DNA of 64,000 bases from Pedobacter mucosus (GTDB lineage: Bacteria; Bacteroidota; Bacteroidia; Sphingobacteriales; Sphingobacteriaceae). The translations under genes and the position numbers were made by a program. The notes below the pieces were generated by a model that saw only the letters and a list, made by a program, of their open reading frames with translations, searched no databases and had not been told where the DNA came from. Positions 26,945-35,304 of this stretch are shown piece by piece (within the stretch, counting starts at the first letter, position 1; each line of letters starts with the position of its first letter). The stretch is from contig NZ_CP087585.1 of the NCBI RefSeq assembly GCF_022200785.1, positions 2,294,001-2,358,000 on the forward strand, in the 5' to 3' direction.

Positions 26945-27307
26945 TTATTTACCTAGGTGATAAGACACTGTTTTAACCATATAATCAATATCAAATGGCT
27001 TTGTAATAAATTCCTGAGCCTTACATGTATAGCCATTCATTTCAAGTATGTTTGTCTTTGCAGACATCATAACAATTGGTATATCCCTAGTTTGCTCAAT
27101 TACTTTTAGATGTTCGCAAAGTGCTCTTCCATCGTATCTTCCCAATTGTATGTCCATAATTATAAGCTCAGGTTTGAAATCAATAACTAATGGCATCAAA
27201 TTCAGGGCATCCTCAATGCACTTAACTTCATAGCCCTCTTCCTCCAAAAGTAGCTGAAGGATAAATAATATATCAGTACTATCATCCAAAACCAATATTC
27301 TCCTCAT
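26945..27307 (-). CDS. Single-domain response regulator (CheY-like)
   Basis: 120 residues, receiver domain only. Acidic pocket LVLDDS, phospho-acceptor in ELIIMDIQLG (Asp around 52), Ser in VMMSAK and the conserved Lys in ITKPFD. The insert DGRALCEHLK recurs as DGRLVC and DGRTVC in the receivers at 28676 and 29126, so the three are recent paralogues. No kinase gene is close; a partner must be encoded elsewhere. Confidence 0.9.
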   Translation of the reverse strand: MRRILVLDDSTDILFILQLLLEEEGYEVKCIEDALNLMPLVIDFKPELIIMDIQLGRYDGRALCEHLKVIEQTRDIPIVMMSAKTNILEMNGYTCKAQEFITKPFDIDYMVKTVSYHLGK

Positions 27308-27525
27308 AACATCATAACCCTCTCAAGTATAATCCATAAACAGGGGATATTGTTTGGTATAAATACGCAATTGTAAAAGAATCTTAGTGTGTAAAGTGAA
27401 TGAGTTACACTTAACTACCTCTCGCTAGGAGCAGCGATCGGATGCAAGGAATCAAGTTAGGAGATCAATTAGTAAACTTCAAATGTAAATGCTAAAAGAA
27501 AGGTGGAATTGATTCTCAAAAAGAA

Positions 27526-27768
27526 TTAATTCACAATTTTATTTTTTGGATTGAAGCTATATTCTTTACCGTATTCAGCTATCACCAAATTTAAATTGAC
27601 TGCAAATAAACCAGATTCTATAACGTATATTTCATAGGATACCAAGTCGTGAACAAAAAAGGGTGTGTCAGCAGATTCAACATGAAACCTTATCTTACCA
27701 CCATTAAGATCCTTGATGATTCCAATACCAATAGTTTTATTTAGTGAAATGATGATCCCAAGCCTCAT
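27526..27768 (-). CDS. Small cold-shock-like (OB-fold) protein
   Basis: 80 residues. The start MRLGIIISLNKTIGIGIIKDLNGGKIRFHVES follows the G.I..y....G.G.I......i.F.. plan of cold-shock domains, with aromatic RNA-binding positions largely replaced by Ile. Clearly related to the 62-residue protein at 43226-43414 (FRLGNIVEYDKKTGNGIIRD). Probably a nucleic-acid-binding or structural OB protein; function unknown. The 218 bp before it (27308-27525) show nothing. Confidence 0.6.
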   Translation of the reverse strand: MRLGIIISLNKTIGIGIIKDLNGGKIRFHVESADTPFFVHDLVSYEIYVIESGLFAVNLNLVIAEYGKEYSFNPKNKIVN

Positions 27769-27900
27769 GATAATAATAACCGCACATAAATTAGAAGAGC
27801 AATATACTCACTTGAATTTGATTTATAGCCATTTAAGATATATTTAAGCGTCCTGGGTTTATATCATTATTTAGGTGGCCTTGACGCTAGATCATTTAAC

Positions 27901-28134
27901 TTGGATTCGCCATCTGTATCAGATGATCCCTCTCATATCCACTTATCTAAGATGCAGCAGGAAGTATTAAATAATATTGCAGACGGACTTACAAACTCGG
28001 TGATTGGTGAAAAGCTCTTTATAAGCAAGCGTACCGTTGAAGGGGTTAGGGCAGCGTTATTAATTAAAACTAAAACGTTGAATACTGCTTCGTTGATAAC
28101 TTATGCATTCCGTAACGGCCATTTGGTATCTTGA
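27901..28134 (+). CDS. LuxR-type HTH-only regulator
   Basis: 77 residues from a TTG codon. The HTH reads LSKMQQEVLNNIADGLTNSV, then IGEKLFISKRTVEGVRAALLIKT and NTASLITYAFRNGHL, the GerE/LuxR DNA-binding domain as found at the end of NarL-type regulators, here alone. An ATG at 27949 would cut into the domain, so an upstream non-ATG start is needed. Lying amid three receiver-only genes, it looks like a split two-component output (inference). Confidence 0.75.
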   Translation: MDSPSVSDDPSHIHLSKMQQEVLNNIADGLTNSVIGEKLFISKRTVEGVRAALLIKTKTLNTASLITYAFRNGHLVS

Positions 28135-28211
28135 ACTCTAAAATATAACCGTGCCCTCGTTCGATTCTCCAATCATTTATAGTGCGATTGCAGTCAATCT
28201 TCGTTTAACCA

Positions 28212-28496
28212 TTACTTTCCTGAATTTAATTTAAAGTCTTCCCAATGCTTAAATCCAAGAAATTGAGATAGGCTGTTTAGTACAAAAGGTGAGGTTTCCC
28301 CTTCTTTAGGTAACAGCCCGAAGAACTTCTTAATATTGTACTCAGATATGTAGTTCTTGTCTTTCTCAAAAATATCAACTGAAATAACCTTACAATCATG
28401 CGCAGTGACATTATCTAGATTATAGCGTGATAATATCTGTTCTTTGAGGTGGTTCTGCAGTGTAGAATCTTTCATGTGGGAGATTATGGTTAGCAA
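28212..28496 (-). CDS. Small hypothetical protein with Bacteroidota ISxxTIxRFFG-like motif
   Basis: 94 residues. The second half, YISEYNIKKFFGLLP followed by SPFVLNSLSQFLGFKHWEDF, matches a motif common in Bacteroidota proteins (IS..Ti.RfFG......S.ftL..la.yLGy..W.dF), thought to be a small helical, HTH-like N-terminal domain. Here it stands alone at the C-terminus. Convergent with the LuxR HTH gene. Function unknown. Confidence 0.6.
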   Translation of the reverse strand: MLTIISHMKDSTLQNHLKEQILSRYNLDNVTAHDCKVISVDIFEKDKNYISEYNIKKFFGLLPKEGETSPFVLNSLSQFLGFKHWEDFKLNSGK

Positions 28497-28618
28497 AGAT
28501 TAAACGCTGATGGTTAAATTGACTCTAATACTTTGTAACAAATGATTTAGATATAGGTTTAGCTATAAATGTTACAGAATTGTTGAATCCATCTTCGTTT
28601 ACTCCATTTTGTTGATCG

Positions 28619-28626
28619 TATATTTG
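28619..28626 (+). promoter_or_regulatory. TAnnTTTG element upstream of receiver gene
   Basis: TATATTTG is a perfect match to the Bacteroidota -7 consensus, 50 bp upstream of the ATG at 28676. No well-spaced -33 TTG is present, so the assignment is tentative. Confidence 0.35.
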
Positions 28627-28675
28627 AAAGTTAAACGATCGACGCTGAATGAAGTTGGTTAGTTAAATATTAATT

Positions 28676-29041
28676 ATGATCAAAAGAAAGATTCTTGTTG
28701 TTGATGACGATAATACACATCTTGCTATAATTAGAACATTCTTAGTTAAACATCAGTTTGATGTTCAAGTGCTCATTAGCCCCTTATTTATTACAGAGTT
28801 CATAAAAATCTATGGTCCTGATTTGATTATCATGGATATTAATTTAGGCGACTTTGATGGTAGGCTAGTCTGTGATAAAATAAAAGCAGATGTAGAAACC
28901 GCCAACATTCCTATTATTCTCCTCACTAGTTTAAGTCATAGTGAGATTGCTAGGATTGAATGTTTAGCTGATGCTATTATGGGCAATCCGTTTGAAGGCA
29001 AGTTTTTGTTATCTAACATAACGGACCTCATTATAAATTAG
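28676..29041 (+). CDS. Single-domain response regulator lacking the conserved lysine
   Basis: 121 residues, receiver only. Acidic pocket LVVDDD, phospho-acceptor DLIIMDINLG, Thr in ILLTSL, but the usual K-P pair is N-P (IMGNPFE), so the key Lys that senses phosphorylation is replaced by Asn. Loss of this Lys often uncouples phosphorylation from output. Otherwise close to the receivers at 26945 and 29126 (shared DGRLVCDKIK). Convergent with 29126. Confidence 0.88.
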   Translation: MIKRKILVVDDDNTHLAIIRTFLVKHQFDVQVLISPLFITEFIKIYGPDLIIMDINLGDFDGRLVCDKIKADVETANIPIILLTSLSHSEIARIECLADAIMGNPFEGKFLLSNITDLIIN

Positions 29042-29125
29042 GTATAGCATTACATGCTGATGTTCTATCTTAAAAGCTTCCAGATGCTAAAGTCTGTAAA
29101 TGCCACTATATTATGGAGTAGTTAT

Positions 29126-29503
29126 CTAAATAATAGTCATTCTGGATCTGTTTAATAAATATTCAACTTTGCTTAACATTAGTTCTAAATCAAACGGCTT
29201 ATTGATAAAATCATCTGAACATAACGGTATAAATGTATTCTCTTGAAAGCTACTGACTACTGACATTAAAATCACTGGAATGTGTATATTGTATAAACTC
29301 TTCAATTCCTTACAAACGGTCCGACCATCGACTGTACCCAATATTACATCCATTAGAATAATATCTGGTTCAAAAGCCGCCAAGACCTTGAGTAAGTCAG
29401 TACAACTGTCTAAAGCAATCACATCATAATTCTCCATTTCAAACAGCAACTTGATGGCATCAAGTGTTGGGGGATCATCATCAATTACTAGAATCTTGTT
29501 CAT
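29126..29503 (-). CDS. Single-domain response regulator (CheY-like)
   Basis: 125 residues, receiver only: LVIDDD pocket, DIILMDVILG acceptor, LMSVV, and intact INKPFD lysine. DGRTVCKELK links it to the other two receivers. It is divergent from the ECF sigma gene at 29727 with 223 bp between. Confidence 0.9.
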   Translation of the reverse strand: MNKILVIDDDPPTLDAIKLLFEMENYDVIALDSCTDLLKVLAAFEPDIILMDVILGTVDGRTVCKELKSLYNIHIPVILMSVVSSFQENTFIPLCSDDFINKPFDLELMLSKVEYLLNRSRMTII

Positions 29504-29726
29504 AATATGATCTATAAGAGGTTAAAAACGATATCATTAAGTAGTTTAGAGAAGTGTTGGTATTAATACACACTAAGATATGTATAAATACTAGAATTTA
29601 TAAAATTAATTAGTCAAAATATACTTTAGGAAACTATTTATGCAGAGGCAATATAAATGTTACTCAAGGCGTAAACTTAATGGTAGAATTATTGCTGTTA
29701 AATATTGAACCCTAATCTATCATCCT

Positions 29727-30242
29727 ATGACTATCAATCAATTTACCACTTACGCATCAAAATATGATCATGAACTGCGTAATTTTGCGATGAAGTTTAC
29801 CCGTGACTTAGACGATGCCGATGATCTTATGCAGGATACAATGGTTAAAGCGATTCGATTCTTCGATCGTTTTGAAGAAGGAACAAACCTAAAAGGTTGG
29901 CTATTTACTATAATGCGTAACACATTCATAAATTCATACCGCAAAGGCACTAAAGTTCGTGATTTAATAACACAATCTGAAGAAATCTCAAATGAGAATC
30001 TTGCATATAGTTCAACATCCAATAAGGCTGTAAGTGATTTTGTAATGGGTGATATAAAAGGTGCTTTAGCAAAGTTGCCTCAGCATTTATCAATTCCTTT
30101 TGTAAAGTATGTTGAAGGTTATAAATATCATGAGATAGCAGAAGAATTGGGCATTCCATTAGGAACTGTTAAAACAAGAATACATGAAGCTCGTAAACAC
30201 CTCTCCAAGACGTTGAAGGTTTACAAAGATAGCGTTAATTAG
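29727..30242 (+). CDS. ECF RNA polymerase sigma factor without adjacent anti-sigma
   Basis: 171 residues. Sigma-70 region 2 (HELRNFAMKFTRDLDDADDLMQDTMVKAIRFFDRFE, then NLKGWLFTIMRNTFINSYRK) and region 4 (ALAKLPQHLSIPFVKYVEGYKYHEIAEELGIPLGTVKTRIHEARKHL). This is the short form common in Bacteroidota, often lacking a membrane anti-sigma; none is encoded nearby. A decayed copy of its 3' end plus terminator lies at 39484-39607. Confidence 0.93.
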   Translation: MTINQFTTYASKYDHELRNFAMKFTRDLDDADDLMQDTMVKAIRFFDRFEEGTNLKGWLFTIMRNTFINSYRKGTKVRDLITQSEEISNENLAYSSTSNKAVSDFVMGDIKGALAKLPQHLSIPFVKYVEGYKYHEIAEELGIPLGTVKTRIHEARKHLSKTLKVYKDSVN

Positions 30243-30255
30243 TTTATATAAATAA

Positions 30256-30279
30256 AAGAGCCACATATGAGTGGCTCTT
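30256..30279 (+). terminator. Terminator of the ECF sigma gene
   Basis: Stem AAGAGCCAC / GTGGCTCTT, loop ATATGA, 13 bp past the stop; followed by ATTGTATAAT. The same hairpin, with loop ACATGA, is found at 39584-39607. Confidence 0.6.
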
Positions 30280-30301
30280 ATTGTATAATGTTTATTGGTA
30301 A

Positions 30302-30406
30302 TCAATAATTATCCCTCATCAACATTCCATCCATATATTCATCGTAGTTTTGATTAATATAGCAATAAATAGCTAGTGATGCTATCTCTAGATCAATGTC
30401 CAACTG
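30302..30406 (-). pseudogene. Possible relic of a small protein gene
   Basis: A minus-strand open stretch reads LDIDLEIASLAIYCYINQNY followed by DEYMDGMLMRDNY and a stop. Just upstream, another frame begins MLIAAPFEDVSHYIAV, and the two would join by a single shift. Protein-like composition, no recognised family. The rest of 30407-30641 shows no feature. Confidence 0.25.
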
Positions 30407-30641
30407 CTATGTAATGGGAAACATCTTCAAAAGGTGCAGCGATTAACATAAAGGGTATTTATTGTTCTGGCAAATCTTCGTAACTTAAAGGATTTGTGAT
30501 AGAAAAGAACAGCTAAAAGGTTATAGCTTTGACAAAAAAATCCATAGCAACAATGGATGCTTTCATCTTATACTATGGGATGTATCTAATGTCATCACAA
30601 ATAGCTAATCTTTTTTTCTAAGCAAAATCAATCGCATTAAT

Positions 30642-31181
30642 TTAAACCGGTTCTATCTTCAATAATCTTCGGATCCTGCCAAAGCGTTTTTCAAGCTTAA
30701 TTGCTTTATCTCCCAATGGAACAGCCATAAGCTTACCTCCCTTTAGTGTTGCACCGATAACTATTCCACCCGAGATGAGTATAAAATTCTTGATGATGTA
30801 TTGTCCAAGCAGTGTTGGCACAAAGACAGAATGATTAAAAGTCTCATGTGGAAAGAAAACAAGTGGAAGAAAGGTTCCTGCCATCTGAAGGTATAAAAGA
30901 ATAAGAACGAGCCTAAGCCAGGCTTTTGTGATAAGACCTAAACCAATAATGCATTCCCAGATGCCTAATATGGGCATCGAAACTGATGGTTTTAATGCTC
31001 CAAAAGTCAGCTTTAGTATGGTTCTTCCGGCAATTTCCTCAGCTGAACTAAGACCCGGAAAAAATTTTAGTATACCAAACCAGATGAAGATTATGCCAAG
31101 GCATACACGTAAAATGTTCATGCCATTTCGGGCTTTCCAAGCCACAATACGACTTTCGGTAAAGTTTTTAATTAGGAACAT
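30642..31181 (-). CDS. DoxX/DoxD-like membrane protein
   Basis: 179 residues with about four membrane spans: ILRVCLGIIFIWFGILKFFPG, MPILGIWECIIGLGLITKAW, LVLILLYLQMAGTFLPLVFF and FILISGGIVIGATL. The opening R..lG..f...G..K....... pattern is that of DoxX/DUF417 proteins, often linked to thiol or oxidative stress; no role is assigned here. It is monocistronic. An inverted repeat (TTAGCG / CGCTAA, near 31217-31238) lies upstream. Confidence 0.75.
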   Translation of the reverse strand: MFLIKNFTESRIVAWKARNGMNILRVCLGIIFIWFGILKFFPGLSSAEEIAGRTILKLTFGALKPSVSMPILGIWECIIGLGLITKAWLRLVLILLYLQMAGTFLPLVFFPHETFNHSVFVPTLLGQYIIKNFILISGGIVIGATLKGGKLMAVPLGDKAIKLEKRFGRIRRLLKIEPV

Positions 31182-31568
31182 ATTGTTGATCTTTATATAA
31201 TCTATATACGCTAACCGTTAGCGAGCGGTTTAGTCGCTAAAGGAGTTATTGATATGACAACAAAATTCTGAAACTGGTTTGGCAGGGTATAGCAATCAAA
31301 AAATTGATCACTGGAGATCCTGCCAAATGTTCATCCGATAATCTAACCTTCCTGAAAATAATCCAGTACAACCCCTAAAAACTCGTGGTATTATTCAAGC
31401 TATCTTAAGAAGTACAAGCTTGAGAAGCAGCAGTTGGTATCTATCCTAAAAACAGGTCAGGTAGAACTGCGGTTATTATATAGAAGCAGTCTCTAAACTA
31501 AATTCCTTAAATAACCGATATAAATCTATGAATTTCAAGATGCTTGGAATCAACACTGAAGACAGTAG
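31182..31568. other. Intergenic, no gene seen
   Basis: A+T-rich with frequent stops. Apart from the small inverted repeat upstream of the DoxX-like gene nothing is recognised. It precedes a thioredoxin-fold relic, so part may be decayed coding sequence. Confidence 0.5.
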
Positions 31569-31763
31569 AAATGCAATTGTTCTATTATAAATACAAATGA
31601 TGAGAAATACTCGATCCTGTGGGATAATAATGTAGATGTAAACAAAAACCATTGTGCTGGCTCATTCCCACAAGTAGTTCTAATAGCTAAAGCTGGAATG
31701 GTAATCTATTCTGGTCACTTAGATACGCCAAAGATATCAGAACTAATCGATAAAAGTATTTAG
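31569..31763 (+). pseudogene. Thioredoxin-fold (TlpA/AhpC-like) gene, C-terminal relic
   Basis: 64 codons to a TAG at 31761-31763, with no start codon in frame after the previous stop. The segment YSILWDNNVDVNKNHCAGSF, then PQVVLIAKAGMVIYSGHL and ISELIDKSI, follows the end of thioredoxin-like proteins (cis-Pro-type FPQ, strand VLIAKAGMVIYSG, final helix). The catalytic N-terminal half is gone. The remaining 31764-32038 holds nothing evident. Confidence 0.45.
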
Positions 31764-32038
31764 ACATCTGACTGAAATTCAAGGTAGTCGGCTATTAGGT
31801 CACTTTATTAAAAAACCATGAAATAGTAAGACACTGGATTGAGCATTATTAAATAACCAAGGAATAGTGATAAGCAGTTTCCGTTCCCATAAATATTATT
31901 TATTACGCTGACTTGAAAACATGTTGTAACATCATTTTAGAATTAGAGTCTATTACTAAGTCAACTTTTCAATCAGCGTTAAGACTACTACTCTAATTGA
32001 TAATTTCAACAAAATAAAGAATTAAAACGTCGGAACTT

Positions 32039-32788
32039 ATGAATCATGAATTAACAAAAATGAAAAACGATTTAAGGCTGCTTAAATGCTATGCGGTCAC
32101 AATGACATCAATTTTTGTAATTACAGGAATTTTGGTTTTTTCAAGCGCCAATATGCTGCATTTTAAAGAAATATCAGTTGAACGCATTAACATAGTGGAA
32201 AAAGACGGAAACTTAAGAATGGTTATTTCAAACAGAAGTCGCTCACCAGAGGTGCTCGCTTATGGTAAAGGTTTAATACCCGCTATTCCAGGTGGCGGAC
32301 GACCAGGATTAATCTTCTTTAATGATGAAGGCACTGAAAACGGTGGCCTAGTATTTAGCGGAGGGAAAGACAGTTCGGGCGTTTATAATGCGTCCGGCCA
32401 CTTTTCTTTTGATCAATACAATCAAAATCAGGTGATTTATATGCAATATACAGATAATAATGGTTCCCAAAACACAGGACTTCATATCGATGACTGGCAA
32501 ACTTCGCCGGATTTCAAGGATTGGCGAGCTGAATATAAAAAAACTCAACAACTTCCGGATGGAATCGGAAAAGAGGCATTGCTAAAGAAATTAATGGAGC
32601 CTAAAGAAGGTCAAAAGGCATATGCACAAAGAGTCTTTGTCGGTAAAGACACTGAAAAAGCAGCAATGGTAACGCTTGCCGATCGTATGGGAAAACCACG
32701 CCTACAGCTGATGGTCGATTCCAATGGCATAGCGAGATTAAACTTTTTGGATCAGAAAGGCAATATAACCTACAGTTTACCCAAATAA
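32039..32788 (+). CDS. Membrane-anchored hypothetical protein
   Basis: 249 residues. An N-terminal membrane helix (CYAVTMTSIFVITGILVFSS) is followed by a beta-rich domain with internally similar segments: ERINIVEKDGNLRMVISN, GLIFFNDEGTENGGLVFSGG and RLQLMVDSNGIARLNFLDQKGNI, each a strand-turn-strand with D/N-G turns. Probably extracytoplasmic. This is a recurrent Bacteroidota hypothetical, with no known role. Free-standing. Confidence 0.7.
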   Translation: MNHELTKMKNDLRLLKCYAVTMTSIFVITGILVFSSANMLHFKEISVERINIVEKDGNLRMVISNRSRSPEVLAYGKGLIPAIPGGGRPGLIFFNDEGTENGGLVFSGGKDSSGVYNASGHFSFDQYNQNQVIYMQYTDNNGSQNTGLHIDDWQTSPDFKDWRAEYKKTQQLPDGIGKEALLKKLMEPKEGQKAYAQRVFVGKDTEKAAMVTLADRMGKPRLQLMVDSNGIARLNFLDQKGNITYSLPK

Positions 32789-33436
32789 CAAAAGGTGATT
32801 CTAGCTATTACCATTTTATTATCTTGATTACAGTAAAAGTAAAAGGCAATCTTCTTTAATATTCATTTAATTAACTATCAAAAAGTGGTGGAATCGTGAT
32901 AATAGTTTCTGTGAGTAGCTAAGCTTTCATGCAATCCACAATACTAAAATAAAAAGTAATCTAAAAAATGGAGTTTGATCTAAAAACAAATTGGGATCCC
33001 TAAGAAAAAGTGCACCGATCAGTGAGATTACTTCCAATGTTTAAAAGCCTTTCTATTGCTTATTGAACCCATATTGGACGATTTAAAAGTTAAACGATTC
33101 ATATGATTGAGTCTAAAATTTAGTATTAATACTCTCAATAAATCATTAACCGGGAAACTTTGAACCAAAAAAATTGACATTGTGAGAGGTATTGGTAAAT
33201 GTAAAGCAAGAAGAAATTTATAACTCGTCCTGGATTTAATTGTCATTTTTGAATTATAATACTAGAATAAGTCTACGTTTTTAAGTGGTTATACTTTAAC
33301 AAGTTTACATAAGATTTTTGTTAATTCTGATATTACCTTAAAAGTGTACAATTCGTGTTTAATTATTAAAAGAAGAGCCTAGCCATTTTTCTTTGTTGTA
33401 TCAAAAGCGACCCTTTATTCCTTGAAACGCACAAAA
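32789..33436. other. Intergenic, no gene seen
   Basis: 648 bp, A+T-rich. A 72-codon minus-strand frame at 33028-33246 has no recognisable domain and unusual composition, so I leave it out. No strong hairpin or promoter. Confidence 0.5.
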
Positions 33437-34018
33437 TTAAAGCGCTTTCAACAAAACATTTATGGAAGCTCTTTTTTGATAATTCGGGTCGAAGTGTACA
33501 AACTTTATCTTTCCAGAACGATTAATAATATAGGTTGCGGGTACAGGAAGCGTATGGCGGGTGTTACCGTTATTAGCCTCCAAATCAATTCTATAGCCTT
33601 TATATTTTGAAAAAGTCGCATCGTCCATCATAAAGTTGACACCGTAAGCTTTCATAATATCATCGTCCTTATCCTGTATAATGGAAAAACCTGCATTAGT
33701 TCTCTTTATTGTTTTTGCTATGTTTTCATTGGTTTCTGGAGTAATGCCAATAACATAAGCATCTTTACTTGTAAGTAACTGCAAGGAATCCTGAAGTTCT
33801 TTGATGTGCTTGTTGCAATAAGGGCACCATTGGCCACGGTAGAAAAAAAGTACAACCGATTTATGTCCTTTTAACAAAGTTTGCAAACTTATTTTTTTTC
33901 CATTTTGGTCTATCCCACTAAAAGCTGGGGCATTTGCTCCTACAGATAATCCTTTTTGAGCTTTCGCGTTTGAAATTACCGCAATAAACAGTGCAATAAA
34001 TAGTATAATTCTTTTCAT
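33437..34018 (-). CDS. Exported AhpC/TSA-type peroxiredoxin
   Basis: 193 residues with a signal peptide ending near SNAKAQ. Thioredoxin fold with VVLFFYRGQWCPYCNKHIKEL: the peroxidatic position and a nearby second Cys (CPYC) as in PrxQ/BCP-like atypical 2-Cys enzymes. Later LPVPATYIINRSGKIKFVHFDPNYQKR supplies the cis-Pro region and final strands. Likely a periplasmic peroxide or thiol reductase. It follows the Lys-Met protein by 48 bp on the same strand and probably shares its promoter at 34327-34353. Confidence 0.88.
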   Translation of the reverse strand: MKRIILFIALFIAVISNAKAQKGLSVGANAPAFSGIDQNGKKISLQTLLKGHKSVVLFFYRGQWCPYCNKHIKELQDSLQLLTSKDAYVIGITPETNENIAKTIKRTNAGFSIIQDKDDDIMKAYGVNFMMDDATFSKYKGYRIDLEANNGNTRHTLPVPATYIINRSGKIKFVHFDPNYQKRASINVLLKAL

Positions 34019-34066
34019 AGTATATTAAATTTTGGCAGGAGAAGTAAAAACGACCCCTGCCTTTTT

Positions 34067-34300
34067 TTACATTTTGCTTTTTGACATTTTTCCTTTTGCC
34101 ATTTTGGATTTCTCCATTTTGATTTTTTTAGTCGAATCTGCCTTCATTTTCGACATTTTGCTTTTCTCCATCTTATCTATTTTCTTTGTGCTCATTTTAT
34201 CCTGTTGTGGACCATTTGCAAAGCTTGATGCAGAAATACTTAAAGTAACTAAGGCAGTAAGAACAAGTTTTGCAGCAGATTTTAAAAATTGATTTTTCAT
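34067..34300 (-). CDS. Small exported Lys-Met-repeat protein
   Basis: 77 residues. Signal peptide (KLVLTALVTLSISASSFA) then a mature part of about 49 residues with 8 Met and 17 Lys; every mature Met is preceded by Lys (DKM, SKM, IKM, GKM). No Cys. Such low-complexity Met-rich secreted peptides can act as sacrificial methionine scavengers of oxidants, as MrpX does in the Azospira SigF/YedY1 reactive-chlorine system, or bind soft metals. Its own ECF-type promoter matches that of the sigma and molybdoenzyme operons. Function is inference. Confidence 0.8.
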   Translation of the reverse strand: MKNQFLKSAAKLVLTALVTLSISASSFANGPQQDKMSTKKIDKMEKSKMSKMKADSTKKIKMEKSKMAKGKMSKSKM

Positions 34301-34326
34301 ATTGTTGTGTTTTTGTTTCCCTCTTT

Positions 34327-34353
34327 GTCGTTACCTATTTGAAATCCTTACAA
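34327..34353 (-). promoter_or_regulatory. ECF-type promoter, copy 1 (Lys-Met protein)
   Basis: On the minus strand TTGTAAGGA (34345-34353), 14-base spacer, CGAC (34327-34330), 27 bp before the ATG at 34300. Same -35 and -10 words and spacing as the promoter at 35305-35331. It lies just after the anti-sigma stop, giving the Lys-Met protein and peroxiredoxin their own transcription start. Confidence 0.75.
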
Positions 34354-34359
34354 TCAAAA

Positions 34360-34626
34360 TCAATTTTTATTCATTTCTTTTTCAATTGCTTGTTTTAAGT
34401 TCAATTTGAATTCATCATCAAGCTTTAACTCTTCAGTTTTAAAACCAGTAAATAAGCGATTAATAAGTAGGCTTTGCTGCTGAAAAGTTCTGCATACGGA
34501 ACAACCTTCGAGATGTATTTTTAGTTGCAAGGTTTCTGCGGCTGTAATCTTTCCCAAGGTTTTTTTCTCAATTAGAAAAGTTGCCTGCCTGCAATTGTAT
34601 ATTATATTTTTAAAAGCTCCTGTCAT
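34360..34626 (-). CDS. Putative zinc-finger anti-sigma factor
   Basis: 88 residues, cytoplasmic. The zf-HC2/ZAS motif appears as HLEGCSVC (His-x3-Cys-x2-Cys), which in anti-sigma factors binds zinc and can sense thiol oxidation. There is no transmembrane helix, so a redox-sensitive soluble anti-sigma of the RsrA type is plausible. It starts 1 bp after the sigma stop, so the two are translationally coupled. Confidence 0.82.
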   Translation of the reverse strand: MTGAFKNIIYNCRQATFLIEKKTLGKITAAETLQLKIHLEGCSVCRTFQQQSLLINRLFTGFKTEELKLDDEFKLNLKQAIEKEMNKN

Positions 34627-34627
34627 A

Positions 34628-35221
34628 TCAATTCCAATGTTTTTGAAGGCAAGCCCTCAAGTTTAGTTTTGTGCGATGCATAATTACCCAAAAGTTAGCA
34701 TCAGTAAGTTTTAGTTCAATACAAATTTTTTCTGAAGCAGAATCATCCATGTGTTTCATCGAAAATACAGAAAACCAAAGCGGAGGTAATTTTTTTAAGC
34801 AGCCTGTTAGAATGTTACCCAGCTCTTTAATTAGCAGCGGGTTATCAGTTTCTAAGCCAAATGCTTGGGGTGCATATATAGCGTTCCAGTGTCCGTTTTC
34901 TGCATCAAAAAATTCCAATTGTTCAGATTCCGATTGCCTGATTTCCTTTAATCCTCTTGATGCCTGTTTTCTGTAGAAATCAGCAATCTTGTTTTTCAGA
35001 ATTGCAGCAAGCCAGGTTTTTTCGCTACTATTTCCATTAAAACGAGCTAATTGCTGCAATGCAGCCAAAAAAGTATCCTGTACTAAATCTTTTGCTATTT
35101 CCTCATCTCTTAATCTCGAAACGGCAAAACGATAAAGATAATCAGCATATTTTTCAACCCAGGTTACAGGGTCGCTATAAAAGTGATTGGTTACCAATAA
35201 ACCTTGCTTTTCTTCATTCAT
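34628..35221 (-). CDS. ECF RNA polymerase sigma factor
   Basis: 197 residues. Region 2: YADYLYRFAVSRLRDEEIAKDLVQDTFLAALQQL, then WLAAILKNKIADFYRK; region 4: LPPLWFSVFSMKHMDDSASEKICIELKLTDANFWVIMHRTKLNLRACLQ. The pattern resembles the RpoE-like ECF group with soluble zinc-finger anti-sigma partners. Its promoter at 35264-35289 carries the same motif as the two flanking transcription units, so it probably controls itself and both units. Confidence 0.93.
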   Translation of the reverse strand: MNEEKQGLLVTNHFYSDPVTWVEKYADYLYRFAVSRLRDEEIAKDLVQDTFLAALQQLARFNGNSSEKTWLAAILKNKIADFYRKQASRGLKEIRQSESEQLEFFDAENGHWNAIYAPQAFGLETDNPLLIKELGNILTGCLKKLPPLWFSVFSMKHMDDSASEKICIELKLTDANFWVIMHRTKLNLRACLQKHWN

Positions 35222-35263
35222 CTTTTTACGTACATGATATAAATATAGTGCTTAACCGAATTA

Positions 35264-35289
35264 GTCGTACCAAATTAAATTCCTTACAA
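35264..35289 (-). promoter_or_regulatory. ECF-type promoter, copy 2 (sigma operon)
   Basis: On the minus strand TTGTAAGGA (35281-35289), 13-base spacer, CGAC (35264-35267), 42 bp before the sigma start. The spacer is one base shorter than in the other two copies. It predicts autoregulation. Confidence 0.7.
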
Positions 35290-35304
35290 ATTATTTTAAT
35301 TTTT

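Noticed and set aside
28141-28190. tRNA-like T-arm (GTTCGATTC)
   Set aside because: No acceptor stem, D-arm or anticodon arm can be folded around it.
33028-33246. 72-codon minus-strand reading frame
   Set aside because: Composition is atypical, no domain pattern and no promoter or neighbour support.
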